A stretch of 64,000 bases of DNA, taken from NCBI RefSeq assembly GCF_000321025.1, contig NZ_HE610717.1:277443-341442 (forward strand), in the 5' to 3' direction. A model generated the notes under the pieces. The model saw only the letters and a program-made list of their open reading frames with translations. It was not told where the DNA came from and did no database searches. Positions 1 to 7,876 of the stretch are shown here, one piece after another. The translations under genes and the position numbers were made by a program. How positions within the stretch are numbered: the first letter of the stretch is position 1; each line of letters opens with the position of its first letter. The stretch comes from Peptoniphilus senegalensis JC140. GTDB taxonomy: Bacteria; Bacillota; Clostridia; Tissierellales; Peptoniphilaceae.

Positions 1-1
1 C

Positions 2-37
2 ATAAGAGAAACTAGAGCAGTTGAATACGCTAAATAA
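2..37 (+). CDS. C-terminal tail of an unidentified protein (5' end outside window)
   Basis: An open frame enters from the left edge and ends at TAA 35-37, reading IRETRAVEYAK. A strong intrinsic terminator follows within a few bases, as expected for the last codons of a real gene. Eleven residues are too few to name the family. It could be chance coding, but the terminator immediately after the stop supports it. Confidence 0.5.
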   Translation: MRETRAVEYAK

Positions 38-42
38 TTTGG

Positions 43-70
43 AACCTGACTTATGTCAGGTTTTTATTTT
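43..70 (+). terminator. Rho-independent terminator of the upstream gene
   Basis: Stem AACCTGAC (43-50) pairs with GTCAGGTT (55-62) around the loop TTAT and runs into a T-rich tract (61-70). It lies between the upstream stop codon and the ribosome binding site of the recombinase gene, so the recombinase probably has its own promoter or relies on read-through. Confidence 0.85.
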
Positions 71-86
71 TGCAGGAGGTGAGAAA

Positions 87-1052
87 TTGATAAGTTCAAG
101 TTTAATAGATGATTTTTTAGATTACATGAAAGCAACTAAAGGTTCATCTGATAATACAATTAAGGAATATTATTATGATTTAAGAGTATTTGTTAGATTT
201 ATAAAGAGGAGAAAAAATTTGGTAGATGAATCGGTGAATTTTGATGATATAGTTATTGAAGATATTTCGCCGGAGATCCTTGAAAGTATTACTAAACAAG
301 ATATTTATGCTTACAATGCCTTTCTTGAAAGAGAAAGAAAGTTATCTAATAGGTCTAAATTCAGAAAAATTTCATCTGTCAGAAGTTTTTATAATTATTT
401 ATTTGCAAAGATTGAGGTTATAAATAAGAATCCTATTATAGATATTGATATGCCTAAAGTTGAAAAAACTTTACCTGTTTATTTAACTCTAGAACAAAGT
501 TTAAATCTTTTAAAAACTATTGAAAATGCAAAAATGAGACCAATTTATAAGAAAAGAGATTATGCCATAGTTACTTTATTTTTAAACTGTGGAATGAGGC
601 TTTCAGAACTTGCAGGTATAAATATTTCTCACTTACAAGATGATAATACTTTAAAGGTAATAGGTAAGGGCAACAAAGAGAGGACAATTTATCTTAATGA
701 GGCTTCTGTATATGCAGTTGATGAATATTTAAAACTTCGTCCTCAAATAAAAGATGATGCACTATTTTTATCTATGAGACAACAGAGGATGAGCAATAGG
801 TCAATTCAACACATGATTGAAAAACACATGAAAGATTCTGGTCTCGATACAAATAAATATTCAGTGCACAAACTGAGACATACAGCTGCTACACTTCTTT
901 ACCAATATGGAAATGCAGATATAAGGTCTTTGCAAGAGATATTGGGACATGAGTCAGTTAATACTACAGAGATTTATACACATGTCAACAAAAAATCTCT
1001 AAAAAAGATGGTTGAATCAAATCCTCTTGCTAAAATAAAAGAAAAAGAATAA
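87..1052 (+). CDS. xerC: XerC/XerD-family tyrosine recombinase
   Basis: Site-specific tyrosine recombinase of about 321 residues, the family that resolves chromosome dimers at dif. The N-terminal SAM-like DNA-binding domain is followed by the catalytic domain. The full catalytic set is visible: Arg in CGMRLSEL, Lys in the beta-hairpin GKGNKERT, HKLRH, GHES and the Tyr nucleophile in TEIYTH near the C-terminus. I place the start at TTG 87 because AGGAGGT (74-80) lies six bases upstream; the frame is open back to TTG 21, but that would run through the upstream terminator. There are no phage genes nearby, so a housekeeping Xer role is likelier than an integrase. XerC and XerD cannot be told apart here. 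Confidence 0.9.
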   Translation: MISSSLIDDFLDYMKATKGSSDNTIKEYYYDLRVFVRFIKRRKNLVDESVNFDDIVIEDISPEILESITKQDIYAYNAFLERERKLSNRSKFRKISSVRSFYNYLFAKIEVINKNPIIDIDMPKVEKTLPVYLTLEQSLNLLKTIENAKMRPIYKKRDYAIVTLFLNCGMRLSELAGINISHLQDDNTLKVIGKGNKERTIYLNEASVYAVDEYLKLRPQIKDDALFLSMRQQRMSNRSIQHMIEKHMKDSGLDTNKYSVHKLRHTAATLLYQYGNADIRSLQEILGHESVNTTEIYTHVNKKSLKKMVESNPLAKIKEKE

Positions 1053-1090
1053 GATTATTTAGTATAAAATATTTTTATAAAGGAGAAATT

Positions 1091-1741
1091 ATGAATAAAT
1101 TTAAAAAGTTTGCAATTTTAGGAATAATGACAGCAGCGCTAAGTACATCTGTTTTTGCAGCTGGTAAATTACCAAAAGATGCTTTAGATAAAGCTGTAAA
1201 CATATACATTAATGAGTCTGCTCAAACTATTCCTCAAGAAATGGGAAGGGCATACTTAGACAAAAATACTAATAGGGTAATGGTTCCTATTAGATATATA
1301 TCTGAAAATATGGGTGCTCAAATTAATTTTTATCAAAGAAAAGAAACAAATACAAGTGGAATTTTAATTGGCGCCATAGATGTTCTTGTTGAGCTTGATA
1401 TTAACTCAACAAAAGCAAAGGTAAATAAAGCTGGTACAGAATCAGTGGTGAATTTAGATTCACCAGCAATTTTATATGATGGGAGAACTTATGTGCCTAT
1501 AAGATTTATTTCAGAAACTCTTGGGCTTGATGTGGATTGGAAAAATGATTCAGTTTATATTTCTGGTCAATTTAAAACTAAGGGAAAGAGATACAATTAT
1601 GAGGATGAAAAAAAGGAAGAAGTTTCTCGTAAAAGTACAAATGAATTAAAAGAAAAGCTTAAGGATATTAGTCCAAAGGACACAAGAGATTATAAAGAAA
1701 ATCTTCCAGAGAATAAATCTTCAAATTCTTTATTTGAGTAA
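1091..1741 (+). CDS. Exported stalk-domain (copper amine oxidase N-like) protein
   Basis: A 216-residue secreted protein. Residues 1-23 form a signal peptide (basic start, hydrophobic core, FAA-type cleavage site). Residues about 35-160 match the copper amine oxidase N-terminal 'stalk' fold, seen as two repeats of the RVMVPIRYISENMGA and RTYVPIRFISETLGLDVDW type. The C-terminal 55 residues are Lys/Glu-rich and probably disordered. No enzymatic residues are evident; this domain is usually structural in surface proteins of anaerobic Gram-positive cocci. Start ATG 1091 follows AAGGAG with good spacing. A protein with the same domain sits at the far end of the window (63223-64000). Specific function unknown. 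Confidence 0.85.
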   Translation: MNKFKKFAILGIMTAALSTSVFAAGKLPKDALDKAVNIYINESAQTIPQEMGRAYLDKNTNRVMVPIRYISENMGAQINFYQRKETNTSGILIGAIDVLVELDINSTKAKVNKAGTESVVNLDSPAILYDGRTYVPIRFISETLGLDVDWKNDSVYISGQFKTKGKRYNYEDEKKEEVSRKSTNELKEKLKDISPKDTRDYKENLPENKSSNSLFE

Positions 1742-1854
1742 AATTTATAGATTGTTATTTTTTCTTAATTTTAATTCTAAATTATTTTATCGTTAAGAGA
1801 TTATATTTACTAGGAGATAAGAGAAAAATATAAAAACTATAAATAAATCGATAC

Positions 1855-1890
1855 AAAATAGTCACAAAATAATAATTTTGTGACTATTTT
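1855..1890 (+). terminator. 16-bp perfect inverted repeat, probable terminator
   Basis: AAAATAGTCACAAAAT (1855-1870) and ATTTTGTGACTATTTT (1875-1890) are exact reverse complements around the loop AATA. The arm ends T-rich, as in an intrinsic terminator, but it lies about 115 bp after the preceding stop and the GC content of the stem is low. It could end the stalk-protein transcript or be a small transposable-type repeat. Confidence 0.55.
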
Positions 1891-2370
1891 TGTGCCTTTC
1901 AAGATAAATTTTCCTATAATATTAATTATTGGGATTTATATCATTGCTTTATTAAGCTTAATTTTATAATGTTTATTCTTATATTTATCAATTCATAATA
2001 TAAAAATAATTTTTTGCTTGGTGTTTATATTATATTAGTTATTAATTTCTACAAAATTTTAACATAAGACTAAATCTTTTATTCGTAGTTATACTTATTA
2101 AAGATAAACTAAATTTAGATTTCTGCACTATTATAATTATCATAAGCTATAAATTATAAAATAAGTTTATTTTCATATCTAATACTTATTCACTTATTAG
2201 AAAAAATTTTTATTTTTTATTCATTCCTTTTATCTTTATATGTTAAATATCTTATTCCATTTTGTATATTATTAAATATTTTATTTAATTGAGTAAATTT
2301 ATATCACACAAATCAACACAAATGTTCTAAACAAATTTTTTTATCTGATTTTATAAAACTCGAAAAAATA

Positions 2371-2379
2371 TGTTATAAT
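2371..2379 (+). promoter_or_regulatory. Extended -10 promoter of rqcH
   Basis: TGTTATAAT (TGn plus a perfect TATAAT at 2374-2379) lies 18 bp before the chosen ATG. No good -35 box is visible, which suits an extended -10 promoter. Its position rules out the in-frame TTG at 2379 as start. Confidence 0.6.
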
Positions 2380-2396
2380 TGCTTCTAGGTGATAAA

Positions 2397-4112
2397 ATGT
2401 CTTTAGACGGTACAGTAGTAAAAAATTTAGTTTATGAAATAAATAATCGAGTTATAAATGGAAGAATTGATAAGATTTACCAAAACAACAATGATTTATT
2501 AATTAATATAAGAGCTAAGGGTCAAAAAGAAAAACTATTTATATCCATTTCTGGAAGCCCTAGAATGTATTTTAGCGAAGAAATTTTTGATAGTCCCCTA
2601 AATCCTCCAGCTTTTTGTATGCTTCTTAGAAAACATCTTGAGAATAATCAAATTTTAGAAGTATCACAATACAAAATGGATAGAATAGTAAAGATTCTTG
2701 TTAAATCTCGTGATGAGCTTGGCGAATACAGTAAAAAAGCACTTATTATTGAGTTTATGGGAAAACACTCAAACGTAATACTTATAGATGATGATTCAAA
2801 AAAAATTATTGATTCATTAAAAAGAGTTAATTTTAATTTATCAAGTGTAAGAGAAATTTTGCCAGGACTTACTTATAATCCAGCTAATATTTCAGAAGGA
2901 CTAAATCCATGTCAAGTAGATTCAATAAGTGATTTAATAAAGAATTCGAATGAAAATTTTAATTTAAAATCTTTTTTATTAAATACATTTACCGGGATAA
3001 GTCCACAATTGTGTAGCGAATTTGAATATAGAGCGAATATTGATTTTAAGAGAAATTTATCGTCTTTAAATGAAAATGAGATAACAGAACTTGATAAAAC
3101 ATTTATAAATATTTTTAAAAATGTAAAAGAAAATAATTTTTCTCCAATTAAAATTTTTAGAGATGGACTATTTAAAGACTTTTATGCTATTGATTTAGAA
3201 GAACTAAATACAGATGAAAAAATAAAGGTTGAATCTATCTCCTCCCTACTTGAAGAGTTTTATAATTCTAAGTTTTTAAGAGATACCTTGGGTTCAAAAA
3301 GTAAGGAGTTAAAAAAGTCTGTAAAGAAAAATATAGATAAATTAAAAAGAAAAGTTTCTAATCAATCTAATGAATTAAATTTAGCTTTAAACAGAGAAAA
3401 ATTTAAAGTTTATGCTGATTTAATTTCATCAAATTTTCATAAAATAGAAAAGGGTGCAGAATCTGTAAGAGTTGAAAATTTTTACAATGAAATGGAAGAG
3501 ATAGAAATCCCCCTAGATTCTAAACTAGATGGACCATCAAACGCATCTAAGTATTATAAAAAATATTCAAAATTGAAGAACGCAGCAATATTTTTGACTG
3601 AACAAATCGAAATAGGAAAATCTGAAATATCATATTTAGAATCAATTTTACTAAATATTGACTTTGCAGAAAGTCCAGACGAAATTGACGAACTCTACGA
3701 AGAATTAGAAAAAGAAGGATATTTAAAAAAGAAAAAGAAAAATAATAAAAAGAGAAAAGATTCTCAAGATAATTATATTAAAATTAAAAGTGAAGATGGC
3801 TTTGATATTTTTATTGGAAAAAACAACAAACAAAATGACTATCTAACTCATAAAAAAGCTAAAAAGAATGACCTTTGGTTTCATGTAAAAGACGCACCAG
3901 GATCACATGTAATATTAAAAAATGACAATAGAGATTTTACAAATACTTCACTATTGACTGCTGCAAGGATGGCAGCTAAGTATAGTTCAATTTCAAAATC
4001 ACAAAATATTCCTGTAGATTACACCTTCATAATGAATGTTAAAAGACATCCTGCAAAAAAACCAGGACTTGTAACTTATACAAACTATAAAACAATAAAT
4101 ATAAACATTTAA
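2397..4112 (+). CDS. rqcH: Rqc2/RqcH-type ribosome quality control protein (NFACT, FbpA-like)
   Basis: About 571 residues, typical length for bacterial RqcH (older name: fibronectin-binding protein FbpA). It binds stalled 50S-peptidyl-tRNA and directs alanine tailing of the nascent chain. The NFACT-N domain (MSLDGTVVKNLVYEI start, NPPAFCMLLRKHL) carries the conserved DR pair in KMDRIVKI. A long coiled coil fills the middle, followed by the Lys-rich linker and the NFACT-R domain (GKNNKQNDYLTHKKA, DLWFHVKDAPGSHV, KKPGLVTYTNYKT). ATG 2397 is preceded by AGGTGAT. The gene is monocistronic and ends in a hairpin shared with the convergent yerC. Confidence 0.93.
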   Translation: MSLDGTVVKNLVYEINNRVINGRIDKIYQNNNDLLINIRAKGQKEKLFISISGSPRMYFSEEIFDSPLNPPAFCMLLRKHLENNQILEVSQYKMDRIVKILVKSRDELGEYSKKALIIEFMGKHSNVILIDDDSKKIIDSLKRVNFNLSSVREILPGLTYNPANISEGLNPCQVDSISDLIKNSNENFNLKSFLLNTFTGISPQLCSEFEYRANIDFKRNLSSLNENEITELDKTFINIFKNVKENNFSPIKIFRDGLFKDFYAIDLEELNTDEKIKVESISSLLEEFYNSKFLRDTLGSKSKELKKSVKKNIDKLKRKVSNQSNELNLALNREKFKVYADLISSNFHKIEKGAESVRVENFYNEMEEIEIPLDSKLDGPSNASKYYKKYSKLKNAAIFLTEQIEIGKSEISYLESILLNIDFAESPDEIDELYEELEKEGYLKKKKKNNKKRKDSQDNYIKIKSEDGFDIFIGKNNKQNDYLTHKKAKKNDLWFHVKDAPGSHVILKNDNRDFTNTSLLTAARMAAKYSSISKSQNIPVDYTFIMNVKRHPAKKPGLVTYTNYKTININI

Positions 4113-4140
4113 AAAAGAATAAGGTTGGCCTTATTCTTTT
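4113..4140. terminator. Bidirectional terminator between rqcH and yerC
   Basis: AAAAGAATAAGG (4113-4124) pairs with CCTTATTCTTTT (4129-4140), loop TTGG, with A/T tracts on both flanks. It overlaps the last codons of yerC on the minus strand. Confidence 0.85.
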
Positions 4141-4448
4141 TCTTCGTCTTCATCTATAATATTTAACCTAGTTAAAACTAATTTATAGCCATCAGCTCCA
4201 TAATTTAGAGACCTATTTATTCTTGATATAGTTGCTGTAGAAGCTCCAGTTTCGCTTTCGATTTCATGATAAGTTTTATTTTTTACAAGTAATTTAACAA
4301 CTTGTAATCTTTGAGCAATTGCCTGTAACTCTTTTACTGTGCAAATATCTTCAAAGAATCTGTAACATTCTTCTAGATTTTCTAAAAGCAAAATAGCTTC
4401 AAATAAACCATCAACATCTTTGCTCTTTATTTTTGAGTCGTAAATCAT
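4131..4448 (-). CDS. yerC: YerC/YecD family TrpR-like DNA-binding protein
   Basis: A 105-residue all-helical protein of the TrpR-related YerC/YecD family. It has the helix-turn-helix TYHEIESETGASTATISRINR at about 58-78 and the family motif ELQAIAQRLQVVKLL. The regulated genes in this family are poorly known. Start ATG 4448 has AGGAGG seven bases upstream. It follows the Mre11/Rad50-like genes by about 100 bp but has its own strong promoter, so it may be independent or the end of that operon by read-through. Confidence 0.88.
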   Translation of the reverse strand: MIYDSKIKSKDVDGLFEAILLLENLEECYRFFEDICTVKELQAIAQRLQVVKLLVKNKTYHEIESETGASTATISRINRSLNYGADGYKLVLTRLNIIDEDEEKE

Positions 4449-4512
4449 ATTGTCCTCCTGACTTTTAGTAATTTTTTAATTTAATATATGAACAATCCAT
4501 ATTTTCACTAAT

Positions 4513-4541
4513 ATATTAACAATTTTATCCACTAAAGTCAA
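4513..4541 (-). promoter_or_regulatory. Sigma-A promoter of yerC
   Basis: On the minus strand TTGACT (4541-4536), 17-bp spacer, TAATAT (4518-4513), about 65 bp upstream of the yerC start. Confidence 0.75.
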
Positions 4542-4549
4542 GACAAAAA

Positions 4550-5209
4550 TCACTGATTATATACACTTACTTCGCTTATTCCCTTTTTATTTTTAACTTG
4601 AAAAGCCTTGTCACAGATTTGAGAAAGATGAGGATTGTGAGTAACCATAATTATTTGTCTGTCAAATAAATTAGATGATTTTTTAAGAAATTCGCCTAAA
4701 TTAAATATATAGTCATTGCTTACATGTTTTCCAGGTTCATCTAGTATAAGAGGTCCTGAAAGTTTTGGATGATTGAGTTGTAAAAAGGCAATGTGAAGAG
4801 CCAACGAAATAATATCTACAACTCCTCCACCTCTTGCAATTTCAGGTTTTGTTTTTATGCTATACCCTTCTGGATAATTGCTTTGAACAAAAAATTCAGC
4901 TACTGGAACAGAACGTGCTTCAGAAAGCTCAATTATAAATTCAATATCAGTTTCAAAAATAAATTGTAAGCATTTAGTTACAGTATCTTCAATTTGTCTC
5001 TTGGATTGTTCTCTGGCAAACTCAGAGGTTTTTTGAAATAAAAGTGAGACTTGCGTTAGAACATCACTGTAATTATTTTTTTCTTTTAAGAGTTTTTCTG
5101 TTTTTTGTAATTGTTCGGATAAAATTTCAATTTTACCTTCATCGCTTAAAATTTTATTATTTAGTTCAGATAACTTATAATCAAGTTCTTTTAAATCCAA
5201 AAAAATCAC
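4550..5209 (-). CDS. C-terminal half of a split Rad50/SbcC-like ATPase
   Basis: A 219-residue protein matching the C-terminal ATPase lobe of an SMC/Rad50 protein. A coiled coil (about 1-75) leads into the ABC-type signature ARGGGVVD (125-132), Walker B PLILDEP (153-159) and the switch His in VTHNPH (190-193). It has no Walker A; that motif is in the protein two genes upstream. So the two would have to assemble in trans to form an ATP site. The start is GTG 5209 overlapping the previous stop as GTGA; a TTG three codons later is an alternative because the ribosome binding site is poorly placed. Function in DNA end processing is inferred from family and neighbours. Confidence 0.8.
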   Translation of the reverse strand: MIFLDLKELDYKLSELNNKILSDEGKIEILSEQLQKTEKLLKEKNNYSDVLTQVSLLFQKTSEFAREQSKRQIEDTVTKCLQFIFETDIEFIIELSEARSVPVAEFFVQSNYPEGYSIKTKPEIARGGGVVDIISLALHIAFLQLNHPKLSGPLILDEPGKHVSNDYIFNLGEFLKKSSNLFDRQIIMVTHNPHLSQICDKAFQVKNKKGISEVSVYNQ

Positions 5210-5439
5210 AACCTAGGCATCAAATTGTTGGCTTCATTAAAAAGTTTGTCAATTTCATTTTTTAAATTAGAAATTTCGCTTTCAAGATCTTCTGGCTTAA
5301 TACCAAGCTTTTCTATTTCAGCAAGAATTTCCTTTTTTTGAGAGTTTAATTGCTCTAATCTTGCTTCAGATTTATATTTCATATTTTTTAATCTATCAAT
5401 TTGTTCTTTTAATACTTTTAAATTTTCTTCGTAATTCAT
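5206..5439 (-). CDS. Small coiled-coil protein between the split ATPase halves
   Basis: A 77-residue Lys/Glu/Leu-rich protein, almost entirely heptad-patterned coiled coil, with a short tail (NNLMPRL). It begins at the ATG directly after the TAA of the N-terminal ATPase half and in the same frame, so suppression of that one stop would fuse them. It has its own AAGGA site eight bases upstream and a GTGA overlap with the next gene, which argues for a separate, translationally coupled product. It probably supplies part of the coil of the SMC-like complex. No catalytic residues are visible. Confidence 0.7.
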   Translation of the reverse strand: MNYEENLKVLKEQIDRLKNMKYKSEARLEQLNSQKKEILAEIEKLGIKPEDLESEISNLKNEIDKLFNEANNLMPRL

Positions 5440-6891
5440 TTAATCATTCCTTAAATGGTATTTTATATGTTCCATTGAATTATCATCAATTTCACTGTAA
5501 CAGAAAGGACAAACACCCATGTCAAGGATTGTCTTTTCATAAGAGGCAGTATTTTCTCTAATCTTTACATTAACATTCTCTATTTCTATTTTTAAGTCTT
5601 TAACTTTATTAAATATTTCATTAAATTTATTTTTTATTTCTAAAACATTTTTTAATTGATCGGATTTATTCTCAACAGTATTAGAAATAAAATCAATTTT
5701 GTCAATTCTATCAAAGTTTTTTATGTAGTCATTACCAAAAGCAATCTTTGAATTGACCGTATCTAAATCATTTTTAAATTTCGTGAGCTCTGAATATAAA
5801 GATGAAGCACTTTCTAAATTTCCACTTATTTTTAAAAGCTCATCATTATTTTTATAATTTTTTAAATTATTTTTAACTTCAGAAAGTTCATTTGTATTTT
5901 TAAGATATTTGTTATATAAAGTTTCATAACTAGATAAAGTATTTTTATCATCATAAATCTTAGAAGTTATTTTTGATAAGTCATCTAAGTATTTAAGTTT
6001 ACTTAAATTATTTTCCATTAAATTAATTTCTTCATTAGTCTTAATAATTTTAACTAAATAATTTTCAAAGGTATTCTTTTTTAAGACAAAATTTTCTAAT
6101 TTAGGGATTATTATTTCAAATTCACTTAAACTGCTAAATTTGTTAACTAAATTTGTTACTTCTGATAATTCAATTCTATTTTTATTGTAGTTTTCTTTTA
6201 AGCTAGAACAAAGTTCTAATTTATCTTGAAGCTTTCCTATTTCACTTCTTATTTTTGAGATTTTATCGAATTTTTCTTTGTAGTCTTTGACGTAAGAAAA
6301 TTTATCTAACTGATCTTTTAATTCTTCTTTATTTTTTATTAATTCAGCAATCTCTTGATTAGTTCTTTTGTTATCTCTAACTACAGTCCTTAGGGCATCA
6401 TCAACATAATTCACACCAATTAATCTACCAATTGCCGAAGCTCTAAGTGATGCCTGTTCATTTAATAGAAAAGGTCCATCTAATTGCTCTGCTATATTTA
6501 AAATAGTTTTATTATTAGAATTATCTAAAGACACTTTATACATATTAGTGACATCAGTAATTTCCTTTGGTACGTCTATGCCAAAGCCTTCAAATCTCAT
6601 TTCATTTCCAGCAGAGTCTACAAGAAAATAGGAATTTTTAGAAGGAGTCTTAGCTCTTTGTACTATTACATCGTTGGAAAAAATTACTTTTACAGATACC
6701 TCCCTCTCCCCTTGCCTAATAAAATAATCGCCCTTAGGCTCATTATATAAACACCATTTTATAGCTCTTAAAATTGCAGTTTTACCAACATCAGAATTAC
6801 CGAGGATTACATTGAGTCCTCGGTCAAATTCCATCTCTGTGTGTTGGTGAGATTGAAAATTATGAAGTTCAACTTTTTTAATATAAATCAT
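5440..6891 (-). CDS. N-terminal half of a split Rad50/SbcC-like ATPase with terminal zinc motif
   Basis: A 483-residue protein starting with the Rad50-type strand KVELHNFQSHQHTEM and Walker A GNSDVGKT (31-38). About 280 residues of coiled coil follow (roughly 170-450). It ends with C461-P-F-C464, then H475 and H479, giving C-x2-C-x10-H-x3-H. In Rad50/SbcC a CxxC zinc hook sits mid-coil and the chain returns to the C-terminal lobe; here the chain stops just after the zinc motif and the return half is encoded separately. The start ATG overlaps the stop of the Mre11-like gene as ATGA, implying coupled synthesis. A role in DNA break or end processing is inferred. Confidence 0.82.
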   Translation of the reverse strand: MIYIKKVELHNFQSHQHTEMEFDRGLNVILGNSDVGKTAILRAIKWCLYNEPKGDYFIRQGEREVSVKVIFSNDVIVQRAKTPSKNSYFLVDSAGNEMRFEGFGIDVPKEITDVTNMYKVSLDNSNNKTILNIAEQLDGPFLLNEQASLRASAIGRLIGVNYVDDALRTVVRDNKRTNQEIAELIKNKEELKDQLDKFSYVKDYKEKFDKISKIRSEIGKLQDKLELCSSLKENYNKNRIELSEVTNLVNKFSSLSEFEIIIPKLENFVLKKNTFENYLVKIIKTNEEINLMENNLSKLKYLDDLSKITSKIYDDKNTLSSYETLYNKYLKNTNELSEVKNNLKNYKNNDELLKISGNLESASSLYSELTKFKNDLDTVNSKIAFGNDYIKNFDRIDKIDFISNTVENKSDQLKNVLEIKNKFNEIFNKVKDLKIEIENVNVKIRENTASYEKTILDMGVCPFCYSEIDDNSMEHIKYHLRND

Positions 6892-7865
6892 GAGCAGTCA
6901 ACTCCATTTATCTGAGCTTCTTCAATTCTCGTTAAAGCTTCTTTTTTGACATCTTCAGAAATATTTTCACTTTTAGAAATCTTTAATAGCAGTTCAAAAA
7001 TATCTAAACTTTTATAATTGCTTGTGGCATCAATGCTTTCTTTAAATTCAGCTAGTTTTATGCCTTTAAATTGGTGTCTTTCCATTTCAGACCTATCTAA
7101 TACTTCTTCTCCTGGTTTAGCACATTTTAAAAACCTATCTTCAATTGTAATTTTATCAGTAAGACTAATAATATTAACCTTTGGTTTTCTATTAATTTCG
7201 GCTTTTGAATTTGAAATTCTAATTAATGCACCAGGATTAACAAAATATTTATTATCAAGATTAACTGTCTTAAAACCAAAATGATAATGTCCAGCCAGAG
7301 TTATATCTGCTTTCGTGTGTCTTATATCATTGATTAACGTGTGAGCAACTTCTTTCATAAAAGGTTTATCGATCAAAAAACCATGTGTCATGTGAATTGC
7401 ATATTTACAACTTTCATCAACTTCCTCTAATATATAATTTTTCCTATTGGACACTTCATCCATAGAATAAATATAGGGAGAGCCAGTAAGCTGTACTCTA
7501 ATATCTTTTTCCAAGACAATTTTTTTATAATTTACTAAGTTCAATACACCTAAATTACATAATAGACCTAGCATAGTTCTATCTAAAGTTTCTGGATTGT
7601 GACCGAAAATATCATGATTGCCGCTAATAATAAATATAGGAACACCAAAACTTTGGAAAATTTTTGCGAAATCTGAAACTATACTAACAGATACATCAGG
7701 TCTATCAAAAAGGTCGCCGCCATGAAGTACATAGTCAATATTTTCTTCTTTTATGATACTTAAAATTTCTTTTAGCTTCTCTTTTAAAGTTTCTTGATAA
7801 TCATCTAGCCTGTTTTGTGGGCTAGTTCCCCTTATATGAGTGTCGGTAAAATAGAGTAATTTCAA
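6888..7865 (-). CDS. Mre11/SbcD-like metallophosphoesterase (putative DNA nuclease)
   Basis: A 325-residue calcineurin-type phosphoesterase. All five metal motifs are present: DTH (8-10), GGDLFD (49-54), GNHD (82-85), THG (160-162) and GHYHFG (192-197). The 120-residue C-terminal part is helical and could be the ATPase-binding and DNA-capping region. Context (recA upstream, split Rad50-like ATPase downstream with an ATGA overlap) supports an SbcD/Mre11-type exo/endonuclease. The start is TTG 7865 with AAGGAGTGA upstream. It is shorter than many SbcD proteins (about 380-400). Confidence 0.85.
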   Translation of the reverse strand: MKLLYFTDTHIRGTSPQNRLDDYQETLKEKLKEILSIIKEENIDYVLHGGDLFDRPDVSVSIVSDFAKIFQSFGVPIFIISGNHDIFGHNPETLDRTMLGLLCNLGVLNLVNYKKIVLEKDIRVQLTGSPYIYSMDEVSNRKNYILEEVDESCKYAIHMTHGFLIDKPFMKEVAHTLINDIRHTKADITLAGHYHFGFKTVNLDNKYFVNPGALIRISNSKAEINRKPKVNIISLTDKITIEDRFLKCAKPGEEVLDRSEMERHQFKGIKLAEFKESIDATSNYKSLDIFELLLKISKSENISEDVKKEALTRIEEAQINGVDCS

Positions 7866-7876
7866 AAAATCACTCC

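Larger units (their letters stand above)
1742..2396. other. AT-rich intergenic region without a detectable gene
   Basis: About 650 bp with stops in all frames and very low GC. It holds a 16-bp inverted repeat (1855-1890) and the rqcH promoter near its right end. I see no tRNA, T-box, riboswitch or recognisable decayed gene in the rest. Confidence 0.6.

Noticed and set aside
87..1052. Xer-type recombinase as a phage or integron integrase
   Set aside because: No phage genes, attachment-site repeats or tRNA next to it; length and motifs fit a chromosomal Xer protein.
1742..2370. A small gene or structured RNA in the large AT-rich gap
   Set aside because: Stops occur densely in all frames, no ribosome site precedes a usable start, and apart from one inverted repeat no conserved RNA motif is visible.
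4550..6891. Split Rad50-like genes as one gene broken by sequencing errors
   Set aside because: The junctions are a clean TAA-ATG and a GTGA overlap, the coil gene has its own Shine-Dalgarno site, and no poly-A run lies at the breaks. The zinc motif also ends neatly at the first stop.
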